This document shows positions 11,701-23,700 of a DNA stretch of 64,000 nt, piece by piece (the stretch's first letter is position 1; each line of letters opens with the position of its first letter). The translations under genes were made by a program, and so were the position numbers. Location of the stretch: assembly GCA_038049695.1 (NCBI GenBank), contig CP142453.1:111882501-111946500 (forward strand). The letters run 5' to 3'. A model generated the notes under the pieces. That model ran no database searches. It was not told the origin of the DNA and was given only the letters and a program-made list of their open reading frames with translations. Origin of the DNA: Cinnamomum chago. Lineage: Eukaryota > Streptophyta > Magnoliopsida > Laurales > Lauraceae.

Positions 11701-14700
11701 CTCCATTTCACACCAAATCCCATTCTTGCCATCATGTATAGAAGGAAATCCCAATCCACCATATCATACGCTTTTTCAAAATCTAGCTTGCAAACTAATC
11801 CTGGACGTTGTTGCCAATTCTTGGAATCAATACACTCATGGGCAATAAGAACACTATTGAGGATCTAGCTCCCTTCTACAAAGGCACCCTGGGACTCTGA
11901 AATTATCTCAAGAAGTACCTTCAGTAGCCGATTGGCAAGAGCTTTAATTAAGAGCTTATAGAGAGTTCCAATCAGACTAATGGGCCTGTAATCTTTAATT
12001 GAAAGTTGAAACGGCTTCATCCTTCTTAGGAATCGAAGTTATGAAAGAAGCACTCGATTCTCGTGCTATAGCTCCATTAGCATGAAATTCATTGAAGAAG
12101 ACTAGCAAATCATCTTCTAAGATATCCCAAAAATATTGAAAAAAGACTACTGGGAATCCGCCGGGCCCCGGAGCACGATCACAACCAAGACCGAACATTG
12201 CTTCCCTAATCTCCTCTTTTTTCAACTAATACTTGAGAAATCAAACACTAGAAAGGGAAAGCTGCCTCAACGAAACTCCAATCCATCCGAGGCCTAGATC
12301 GACCATCACCAGTATATAACTGCTGGAAATAATGGACAACTTCCTTTTCTCTATCCTTCCTTTTATCCCATACCCTCCTCTAGCAGCAATAACATTAATT
12401 CAATTAACACGCCAACAAGCCATAGCATGGAAAATTTTTGTATTCTGGTCTCCTACTTCCAACCACTTAATTATAGAGCATTGTTTTCATTTGATCTCCT
12501 CCTGAAAGATTAATCTACGAAACTGCTCTTGAAGGAATTGCCTGTTGGCTCGGTCTTCCTCTTCAAGTGCTCCCTCTTCCTCTTTCCCATCTATTCTATG
12601 AATATCAGCTAACAACACATTCTTCCTCACCAAAATGCTACCAAAAACATCTTTTCTTCAACCTTTCAATTTATTTTTAAGGAATTTTAACTTCAAAGCT
12701 AATTGATAACCCATCCAACCACTAATAGAAAAAAAGGCCCACCATTTTCTGACAACATCAGGGAATTTTTTTTTGAAAGCCACATAATTTCAAACTTAAA
12801 AGGAAGAGGACCCCAACCTTCCATACCTGTCTTCAGTAGCAAAGGGCAATGATCTGAAATCAGCCACGCCAAGGCTCATAGAGTACAATCAGGAAATAGA
12901 TCCAACCACTCCGTCGAAACTAAAAATCGATCCAATCGGCTCATCACAAGACACTCTAGCATATTAGACCAAGTAAATTCTGCTCCTCTCAAAAGCAAAT
13001 CGCAAAAGTCATGAGACCTGATCCAATTATTAAAATCCCACATAGCTGGACAACTAGAACAACCTCCTTTCCTTTCATTTGGAAATCTGATAACAATAAA
13101 ATCTCCTCCTAACAGCCATGGACGGTTCCACAATCCAGCCACACGTTTGAGCTCTACCCAAAAATCTGCCACAATCGTCATCTGATGGAGAATGTTGAAA
13201 TAAACTCCATACAAAATTGAAGCAAATAGCTTATAATGGATCACCAAAACTGGGACCCACATGTACAGCTCATATGGATGAGAAAATGATTCAATAAAAA
13301 TTTGTATGCTTGAGATAACTCATATACATGTTTCACTTGTAACACCAACCTTTTTATGTCTATCTTATTATGTCTGAATGGCCTTTCTGAAAAGGATGAG
13401 GCATATATAGCTCAATGTAATCAGTATGCCATGTAATTTGGTGCAACAAAAAAAAAAGAAAGAAAGAACAAAAAATTAAGGTGAAGCAGGACCGACAATA
13501 GTAGGAGCACATTAGAGACAGAGAATCGAAAGAGTGAACAATAACTTAAGGAATCTTTATGCAAGAAAAACACAAATCTTGGACTCATATCTCTGTCTAC
13601 AACCAAGCTTGTGCGACCTTATAGTCTTTCATGGAGTTTAAAAAGACAAGCCAAATAAGATTGTATATCTACAAGTATTAACATTATGATTCTACAAAAG
13701 TAAATAGAACTTGATGGACAAAATAGCAGTCTGCAGGTGCATGCAGATGTGTGCATCTATATACCTTTCTCAGCCTCTTGGCTAAGATGTGTGCATCTTT
13801 ACTAATTCCTGTGGTCTGCAGATTTATATTACATGCCTGTTTCAGACACGGTCTCACCTTCTTGTCATTGAGCTCATTAGCTTAAACCCATTAGACACCT
13901 TTCTTTCTTCAGACATGCATTTATGAGCTCTTATATTCCAGCAATGTAAACCATTTTATACTTTGATTGCTCAATTCAATCTGTGGTGAATGGATCTGTT
14001 TTTTTTTGGCTGTTTGAATGGTTTGAAGAATGGATGTTTACAATTGTCAAGGAAAGATCTTCCAATGTTTGTTTGTCTTTGATTGAATCTCGCAAAGTTA
14101 CACAATCAAGGCAATGAAATGGAGAAAGCCCACTATCACAAATAGACTTTTTCCTGACTGAACAATTCACCATAGAGGTGTCCTGCAATTCATCATGGAA
14201 CAATTCACAATATCTCATTGTTTCTCTCTTTCCCACCAAACTTCAAAGTATATCTCCCAGAGTCTGTGATGCAGTCATGGGTATCAACAGAACCCAATGA
14301 AATGACAGCATTTGCAATGTCCAATACTACAGTTGCAGCAGTATATAGTGATTGTCAAACTTCTTTCGGACTTGGTAATGCAAGATAATAGCCGTTGATT
14401 CCCTCAACACAAACACACCAATAAACAAGTGGGGAAGATGTAAAGAGTACAGCCAGAGAATTATAAAGGAAAATATCCTTTATTGCTATTCAACTTTAAT
14501 GGTGCCAACTGAACAACCCATACTAGCATATATAATCCTCCAAAATCCAAAATACAAGTAATCCTACCCATGACTTCCTAAATGATGCAACTAACACCTC
14601 ACTTGCTAAAACCAAACAAAAGGAAAAGGAAATAAAAGATGCTGCATGACTTTCGACTGTGGCTACCCATGCACAGTTGACTGTGTAATGTGCATACAAC

Positions 14701-17700
14701 AAATCTTCACAAATTCCCTACAAATAGCAACCCAAATGAATCTTCCCATCTATAATCCCTAAATACCACCTTATAAGATCCTAATTGATAAATTTTAGCA
14801 ACTAATTGAGAGAAATAATAAAGAAAATCAAACTCCCCATGAAGATGGGCCGTTCCAGACCACCCTTCAGTAGTTGATCAAGGGATCCACATGGACCACC
14901 AAATCGGATGGTGGGCCCTGCCTACTGAAACTACACCCCTGGGCGACCCAAGGAGTTATGAATGCAAGTGGATTTGGGTCCAAAATGGGCTCAGTAGACC
15001 CAGTCGAACAGCCCCATTGACTGTCTGTTTGTATGAATAGAGTCCACCATTTTGCAAAATACACCCTGTGGTGTATTAAATTCATGAAACAGCCCCCAAA
15101 TTGGTAAACCTCAGTGAATTCAGACTGTTTGGATTCTCCATCTCGCATGGGATCTTCACACATGGGTATGGACCCCAAGTGCTCAATCTTACGCCTCCAT
15201 GTAAACCAATGCCTGCCCAAGTATGCGGTCTTCATCACGATCTGTATCAGCCTGATTCATAGCTTCGGTTTGGCCATCCATTCAAAGATGTAGGCACTGT
15301 AAAGATATAGGTCAGCTCGACCCAATGAGTCAGCCCACAACCCATGAATTGGGTCAGCCCACAAGTCAACAGATTGTATGAGTTGTCTTATGATTGTACA
15401 GTTAGACAGTAGATATTAGTTTCCTTAATAATACCTGTAATCATGTAAAGGTTCCATCGTCAATACAAGAAATACATCATTCTCTTGCAATTCGTCTCTC
15501 TTGTACGCTTCTGTGATCTGTTCAAGATATGAGTTCGGATATTCTAACACGGTATCAGAGCCCATCGATCTGTCCATTCAAGCATAAGAGGAGCCCTGAT
15601 CGTCTGACAAGAGGAGCACTGTGTTAGGCTGTGAGAAAGCACTGCACTCTGCTGTGATCAAAGGTGGCCCACCTGTTGATCACCCTGCACCAGAAAAATC
15701 TCTCCATCCTGATCGCCCATTTATCTTGGGAATTCTGAACATTTTTTCAAGATTTTTTATCATCTGAGGTAGGCCATTCTCTCCGATCTGTACTTGTCTC
15801 CTTTGAGCAACTAGTTTTCATCAAGACCGTTCAATATTCTGGTTTCTCAAGCTTTCATCAAAATTCCAGTTAGAGTTTAGGTCGCCTGGGCCTCTTTTAT
15901 TCAGATTTCAAGTATGCTTAAATTCTATGGCTGTGCTCTCCCATCTGATCCTTCAGTGGACCCCACAGCACCACTCTGTGCTAAAATCCAAGGTAACCTG
16001 GACCTATTTCACTGGGATTTCAGATCTGGTTATTGTTTTTTGTGGTTGGATTTCAGATCTAACTTGATTTCTGGGGCTGGATTACCTATCTAACAGTCTG
16101 TGAGAATTTTGGTTTGTTCCAATGTCTTCTAATCGAACTGTATCGGGTATTACTATCAAACTTGATGGCACAAATTATCCCTATTGGTCCCATCTAATTC
16201 AAAATTTCCTCAAAGGACAAAAACTGTGAAAATATATTGCTAAGCAGATCCCTACACCGGATAGTAAAGACACCACTTTTGAGGAATGGGAAGCTTCCCT
16301 AGGGAAGATAAATTCTTGGATTGCCAATTCGGTCAATCCATCTATAGGGAATCAATTTGCTAAATTCAATTATCCTAAAGATGCTTGGGACTATTTAGCA
16401 AAATTATATACTCAGTATAATGCTGCTCGCCAGTATCAGTTAGAATGGGAAATAAAAAATGCAGACCAAGGAAATGACTCCATGATTTTTTTTATCAAAA
16501 TGACTGCCTTATGGGATCAACTGGTTCTAATAGAACCCACTTTTAAAACAACTGATGATGCCCATACCTTTGAAGTCTGTAGGCAACAGACTCGCCTAGT
16601 TCAATTTCTTATGGCCCTCCGCCCTGATTTTGAACATGTTCGTAGTCTATTATTACATCAGTCACCACTGCCTTTCGTTGATACGGCACTCTCAGAACTT
16701 CTAGCAGAAAAATAAACTCAGTTTTCTCTTACAAAGAAGAAACATGTGGAACCCACACATGTACTGTCAGCAAATGTTAGTACCCCACAGAATGATCACT
16801 CTTTTCCACCTGGTACCAATGACTTCTGCAATTATTGTAAGAAGAAAGAAAACTGAAAACAAGACTGCCCAACCAGACCTCAAAGGCCAAAACAATAAGA
16901 ACAAACAATATGTTAAACAACCCAATCATTGTCCTATGCAATCTTATTCACAGCGATCCTATGCTGCCAATGTTACTGAAGATGATAGTTTTGTGCCTCC
17001 GCAAATGGATCTTGCCTCTCAGATTCAGGCTATGGTTGATGAGTGCATGCAACAGTTATTTCTAGCTTCCTCCACTGGTTCTGCTTCTCAAATAGCTACT
17101 ACCTCAGCCTCTAGTTCTGCCATGACCATTTCTGGTCCTTCAGGTACACATGATACTACATGGATTTTTTATTCTGGTGCATCCTATCATATGACAAATG
17201 ATGTTTCCAAACTTCAAAATTGTTATACTCCTGCTAGCTCTCTCACCATCCATACAGCAGATGCCACTCCTCTACCAATCTCAGTTATTGGCTCCATTTC
17301 AAATAAGTTGATTTCTCTCACTAATGTTTTGTGTGTTCCCCACCTATCTATCAACTTAATCTCTGTTAGTCAATTGACTTCTTCTGGATTTCTTGTCTCA
17401 TTTTCTTCTACTGGTTGTTCTGTGCAGGATCCGCACACCGGGAGATAGATTGGGACCGACCTTATATCAGGAGGACTTTACTATCTCCCCTCGCTGCATC
17501 TTCCATCATCCAACATCTCCCATGCCGCCCTTGTTTCATCTGCATCACCCTTTGCTCTTTGGCACTCTCGTTTAGGCCATTTATCTTTAAATAAAATGAA
17601 GTTTTTATCTACTAATAGTGTTTTTGGAAACATTTCTGTATCAGACATTTCTACTTGTTTTGGTTGCCAATTTGGTAAACAACATGCATTCCCTTATAAT

Positions 17701-20700
17701 AAAAGCACTTCTTTTATTAATGCTTCTTTCTCTTTGATGCATTCTGATGTCTGGGGACCTACCTCTCAGCCAACGAAAGGCAGTTCCATTTATTATGTAT
17801 TGTTTATTGATGATTTCACTAGATATACATGGTTGTATTTGATGAAAAATCGTTCTGAGTTATACACTATCTACACTGCTTTCTCCACCATGGTTTCTAC
17901 TCAATTTGACACGAGGGTTAAAATATTCAGGTCTGGCTCTGGGGGAGAATACATGTCCCACAAATTTCTTTCTTAGCTGACCAATCAAGGGACTCTAGCT
18001 CAATTATCCCGTCCTATCACACCACAGCATAATGGAGTAGCAGAACGGAAACACAGACATATCCTAGAGACTGCTAGATCCTTGATTTATTCATCACATG
18101 TTCCTCTGCAATTCGAGGGGAAGCAGTCCTGACTGCAATCTATCTAATTAACAGAACACCATCCACTGTATTATCTAGCACATCTCTATATGAAAAATTG
18201 TTCATCTATAAACCTGACTTATCCTATCTCAAAGTAATTGGCTCTACCTGTTTTGTCATGTTGCATGATAATGAGAGAGCCAAACTTTCCCCAAAATCCA
18301 TTGTTTGTGTCTTTTTAGGGTATGGCATCGAACAAAAAGGTTATCGATGCTATGATCCTAAAACCAATAAGTTACGGGTCTTTTGTAATGTCACCTTCTT
18401 GGAACATATACCTTTCTATACATTACCTACTCCATCCTCTTCTCTTGAGCAACCTACGGTTTATCCTCTTGATCCCTTTCCAGACCTGTTTCCATCCGAT
18501 ACCCCTTCTCCTCCACTCCTGCAGGTATATCATCATCGGCCCAAAACTCCGTCTGCTCATTCGGAATCTACAGCCCCACCTCCTACTTCTAACCATGGGC
18601 ATATCTCCTCTGCTCCAGATGTGTAGGAATCTCCTCAAACTCGAAGGTATCCCTCCCGCACCAGAATCCCTCCCTCCCGCTTTGGCTTTTTTTGTACTAA
18701 TCATTTTTTTACATCGTATAAGTTCTTCCTTGCAGCAATTCATACTTTGGCAAAACCACAATCCTATAAGGAGGCAATTACTCATCCAAACTGGAGATCT
18801 ACCATCGCAGAAGAACTTGCAGCTCTGCAGAAAACTCAAACATGGGACCTTGTTCCTCTTCCCTCAGGGAAATGGGCTATCGGCTGCAAATGTATATTTA
18901 AGATCAAGACCAAATCTGATGGATCTGTTGATCGTTACAAGGCTCGCCTGGTTGCCAAAGGCTACAGACAAGAATATGGGGTAGATTATGAGGAGACTTT
19001 TGCTCCAATTGCTAAGATGACAACCGTCCGTACTTTTATCTCCATTGTCGTTGTTAGACATTGGCCACTCTATCAACTTGATGTCAAGAATGCATTTTTT
19101 AATAGATTCCTTCAGGAAGAAATCTACATGCACCCTCCTCCAGGCGTCGTAAGACCACCTCATTATGCGTGCCGTCTCAAACGCGCCTTGTATGGACTCA
19201 AACAAGCCCCTTGTGCTTGGTTTGAACGGTTTAACACCAGCATTATCAACATTGGTTTTTCTCAAAGTGCTCATGACTCCGCTCTCTTCACTCAATATTC
19301 GCGATCTGGATGTGTTTTCTTGTTACTCTATGTCGATGATATGATTATCACTGGCAATGATGCTCTTGGTATTCTATACTTGAAGCGTTTTCTTCATCGA
19401 CGGTTTGAGATGAAAGATTTGGGCCATCTGCAATACTTTTTGGGCATTGAGGTTGCCTACTCTCCCAAAGGATATCTTTTGTCGCAAACGAAATACTGCA
19501 ATGAAGTTCTCCAACGAGCTGGACTCACATATCGTAAGCCTGTCTCTACTCCAATTGAACATAATCTGAAGCTTCAAACTACTGATGGAGACCTACTTTC
19601 TTATCCAACTTGTTATCGTGAGGTGGTCGGCAGCTTGGTTTATCTTACTATTACCAGACCAGATATTGCCTATGCGGAAAATGTGGTAAACATATTTGTT
19701 GCGCGACCCACTCATATTCATTAGACTGCTGTCCTGCGCAAACTGAGATACTTACAAGGAAGTTCCAACCGCGCCCTCCTTTTTTCCTCTAGTCAAAATC
19801 TTACTCTGCATGGCTATTTTGATTTCAACTGGGCAGGAGATGTCAATGATCGGCACTCTACAACAGGTTTCTCCATTTTTCTTGGCTCTTCTCTCATCTC
19901 TTGGAAGAGTAAGAAACAAGAAGTTGTCTCACGATCATCCACTAAAGCTGAATATCGTGTTGTATCTCACACTACTACTGAAATTATTTGGCTTCGCTGG
20001 TTACTTCGGGATTTAGGAGTTCTAGTTCCGAAATTTACCCCTCTTTACGAACAGTGAAAGTGCACGGAAACTGGCAACAAATGATGTCTTTCATGATCGA
20101 TCCAAACATCTTGAAGTGGACTGTCATTTCATTCGTCAACATGTTCGGAGTGGTAATATAAAGCTCTTCCAGATTTCATCAGCTACTCAAATAGCAGATT
20201 TTTTCACCGAAAGCCACTCCACATCTCGTTTTTCGGAGCTAGTTTCCAAGCTCTCGATGGTCGCATTCTCCCATCCAAAGCTTGAGAGGGGGTGTAAAGA
20301 TTTAGGTCAGCTCGCCCTAATGGGTCAGCCCACAACACATGAACTGGGTCAGCCCACAAGTCAACAGATTGTATGAGTTGTCTTATGATTGTACAGTTAG
20401 ACAGTAGATATTAGTTTCCTTAATAATACCTGCAATCATGTAATTAGATCCACTAATCTAGGCAATATTGTGTTATAAAAGGATCCATCGTCAGTACAAG
20501 AAATACATCATTCTCTTGCAATTCTTCTCTCTTGTATGCTTCTGTGATCTGTTCAAGATATGCATTCTGGATATTCTAACAGGCACTAATCATACCCAAA
20601 TTCATTCCATGAGGACCTCCACAAGTGGCTATGGAATTTTGTGTTCTGGTCTGAAGCGATCATTTGTTAAACGATTGAAGTTGAGAGATGTCGCCTTCGC

Positions 20701-23700
20701 CATAACTGAGTCCAGACTAGAGATGTCAAACCAGCCCGGCCCTCCAGGGAAATACCCTGGCACGGCCCGCCCCATGGAGCGGGCCGGGCCAGGCGGGCTA
20801 GCGGGCCAGTGGGCCTCTTTTTTTTTCATTTTTTTAGAAATAACACTAAATCACTAATACCCAACACGAGCGGGTTCAATTAATAATAGGCAGCTTTCAC
20901 GTGGTGCTAAAATTGTTAGCTCCCTTTCTTTGTCACGCACACATAATTTTATTGTTGTTACTCTTGCTCTTTCCCACTCTCTTGGTCAATAGGTCTCTCC
21001 TCCTATTTTAATTTAAGAAAAAAAAAAAGCTCATATTAGCCAATTTCATGTGTGATCTTGTTCTAAAGTTAAGTGGAAATTTCTCCAACGGAAATGTTTG
21101 CATGGGTGGTGTCCCCATCAAACCGATGGAAGCTTTTATTTTAAGAAGATGTCTACCTTTTCATGGGTGTACCCACCTCTTTTAACAGTTAGATGAGAAC
21201 GTATGTATGAGAATATAAAACTTCACTGCACACACATTGTTGTCATCACACCCACATGTTTCTTTGCCAATAGGCCTTTCCTACTATTTTCATTAAAAAA
21301 AAAAATCTCCTGTTGGCCAATTGCAAGTATTTGGTGTATGTGGTTTAGTAAAATTTTATCCTATGGGAATGTTCGCATGGGGGGGGTAAGATGGACAATT
21401 TTTTTTAAAAAAGTCACTTTTGGGTGGGCCAGGCGGGCCGTGCCTAGCGGGCCACAGAGGGCAGCCCATGTGCCAGGCGGGCCCGGGCCAAACGGGCCCA
21501 GCCTCCTCGGCCCGTGTCACGGGCCGTGCCGTTGACCAGACCGTGCCGGGCCACGGCCTGTTGACTGGCGAGTTCGGCCCGGCCCGGCCCATTTGACATC
21601 TCTAGTCCAAACCGTGGTGAGCGATGTCCATCATTTGGATGGTGGCTTGTCACTTGTTTGGGTGCATGGTTTGGCCATTCACTTCAACCCACTATCGGCT
21701 CAGTTTGTAGCCCTTTAGTTGCATCAAACCCCTTACCCATGCAAACCTGTTAAGCAATTCTATTACCTATTCAATTGGCAATGCTTTTTTTCTATATGTA
21801 ATGTGACGAGAAGTCTAGAACCCACGATATAACGGTTTTAACAGTAAGCATGTTCCAAGTGTACTATTATGGCCTGTTCCTCTTCCACTTAAGTCTTTTT
21901 TCTCTCTTGTTTTTGTTCTCCTCCATGGTTGGTACAAAAATGAGAGAATATCAAGTTTTATATTTGCAACAGAACTTGTACAGCCCTCTTTGTTGTCGTG
22001 TTTATATCAGCCCGGCGTTGTCCTTTGCAAGACAAAGGCTACAATTATTTCTATACCCAGAATGACAAAAAAAAGAGGCTCATCAAGAGAAAGAAACCTA
22101 GCAAAATAACAAGTCCCTGCAGATCTGTCAATAGCAGAGTCCACAAACATTAAAATAACATACAAGAAATTTTCTCTTTCTAGTAGCAAATGCAAACTAA
22201 GTTCATTTTGAGATGGCTTTTGTACAAAGTTCAGATTTCAAGGTAATTCATTGGATTGTGTAAATACACACAAAAGAAATAGATACAAGAAGATAATTCA
22301 AGGATATGTAATGGAAGTATAAGAAAGAAGAGCAAACAAAAAAGGACCTGCCAGTTCTGCTGCATAATCATCTTGTGGTTGCTCCTCTACAAATCTAAAT
22401 TCCATGTTGCCAATATCTTGGAGTTCCTTAAAAATCCAGGCTTGTGGACCAGCTTCACGCATTAACTTAAGGTACTGATAAACAACTTCTATAACCTCAT
22501 AAACCTGCCAAAGTATAATGTAAGAAAAGCAACCTGAATAGGAACAGTTTCGGGTTCCAATACAAGTACCATAGAGTAGAGGTCTGACCCGGCTGCAGTG
22601 GGCTTGTACAAGTGTCCGAGTATCATAGCAGCTAATGTTTTGGCTAAACAAGAAGTAGATAGAATGTTGATAGTGATGAGGTTAGCTTTAATAAATTTTA
22701 TTTTTTCATGTTTTTGAGAGAAACTTTTGGGGCAAGTTTTTATTGGATCATTTTGTTTTTTGTATTGTTTTAGCACTTGACCCACTCAAAATGCTGTTGA
22801 TTTGGGTAACTTAGCCTAGCATTGGCCAAATACGGAAGACTCGTTCAACTAAACGGCCTAGCCAAAGGAAACATATATAACACAATTCACCATACAAAAT
22901 ATTCGAAGAAAAAATTCCAAAGAGGAGGCAGCTGCTGAATACAATCACAAATAGTGATTAAATTACAAAACACTAAAAAAGAAAAAGAGAGGGAAGTAAT
23001 ACTGATCAAAATTGAGGTTTCCCAAGTACATTACTACAGAATATTACTATACAAAGAACATTAAAAGCCAATGCTCAGATTTTACGAATCAACACTTCAG
23101 ATAAGTAAATACAAACTGACTCAGCCAAGTAGATCAGAGCTTTCATAAAAAAATTTGCTTGTGCCAAAGAAATTATGACTACTATTTAAGTAAAAGCCAT
23201 GGATGAAAATATCATAGAGGCCGATATATATTTGCCGCCACGCTAAATGTGATTTATCGGGTGTCGCACCCGTATCGGCCACTACGCTATGTAGCGGTGC
23301 CACACCCAGCCTCCTCCCCCCTTCTCTCCTCGTTTGCTTGACTGATAGAACAAAAAAAAAAAAAGGAGAAAAAGAGGAAGAAAGGAAAAAAGAATAAAAG
23401 AGAGATATGAGTTGCGGAGGACATACCTGATACATGAAGGCACCAGCAGCGACAACAACAGCAAGCAGCATCGGCGCAAAACCCTCCTCCACCGCTCCAA
23501 CTTCTTCTCCACTGCTCCAGCATCGCATAGAACCCAGTACAGATCGTGCAGAACCTAGTACAAGACTATGGGTGCTCTTCTTCTTCTCCTCCTCCTCCTC
23601 CTTTCCCTCTTTCTCATCTCGATTTTCTGTTTCTAATGAAACCTAGGGCAGCAACAAATGCCCTTTATCGGGCTGCTTGCATCATCCCTTACTCCTCTTT

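Larger units (their letters stand above)
6096..13270 (-). mobile_element. LINE (plant L1-type) with EN, RT, zf-RVT and RNase H, interrupted twice
   Basis: This is a non-LTR retrotransposon in the same direction as the host gene, lacking its 5' end. In transcription order: endonuclease '[18 protein letters not shown]' and '[17 protein letters not shown]' (13262-12876); RT start '[19 protein letters not shown]' (~12190-12130) and '[13 protein letters not shown]' with catalytic 'YADDAIMF' (11610-11435); post-RT '[18 protein letters not shown]' (~10825-10770); zf-RVT '[16 protein letters not shown]' and '[14 protein letters not shown]' (10080-9940); RNase H end '[19 protein letters not shown]' (~6300-6240). 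Frames are broken by stops and shifts. Solo LTRs at 6770-9703 and 11073-11389 split it; flanking LINE codons join in frame once each LTR and one target duplication are removed. The 3' end is near the A/T run at 6096-6150. Confidence 0.85.
15298..20581 (+). mobile_element. Ty1/Copia LTR retrotransposon (fossil, broken)
   Basis: A 5.28-kb element with recognisable LTRs at both ends and a 5-bp target duplication GGCAC (15293-15297 and 20582-20586). Internal order on the plus strand is Copia-type: primer site near 15551, Gag (~16130-17000, with '[20 protein letters not shown]'), protease/Gag-pre-integrase region (~17150-17700), integrase (~17710-18200), reverse transcriptase (~18850-19600, with '[13 protein letters not shown]' and 'NAFFNRFL'), RNase H (~19730-20150) and a purine tract at 20283. 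Integrase before RT defines Copia. The coding region is broken in several places. The LTRs differ at very roughly 6% of aligned positions, making it clearly older than the Tat element. It lies antisense to the host gene. Copia lineage is not assigned. Confidence 0.92.

Noticed and set aside
21356-21653. Pro/Gly/Ala-rich minus-strand frames
   Set aside because: They fall in the GC-rich end of the hAT-type element and reflect 'GGCCCG' repeats.
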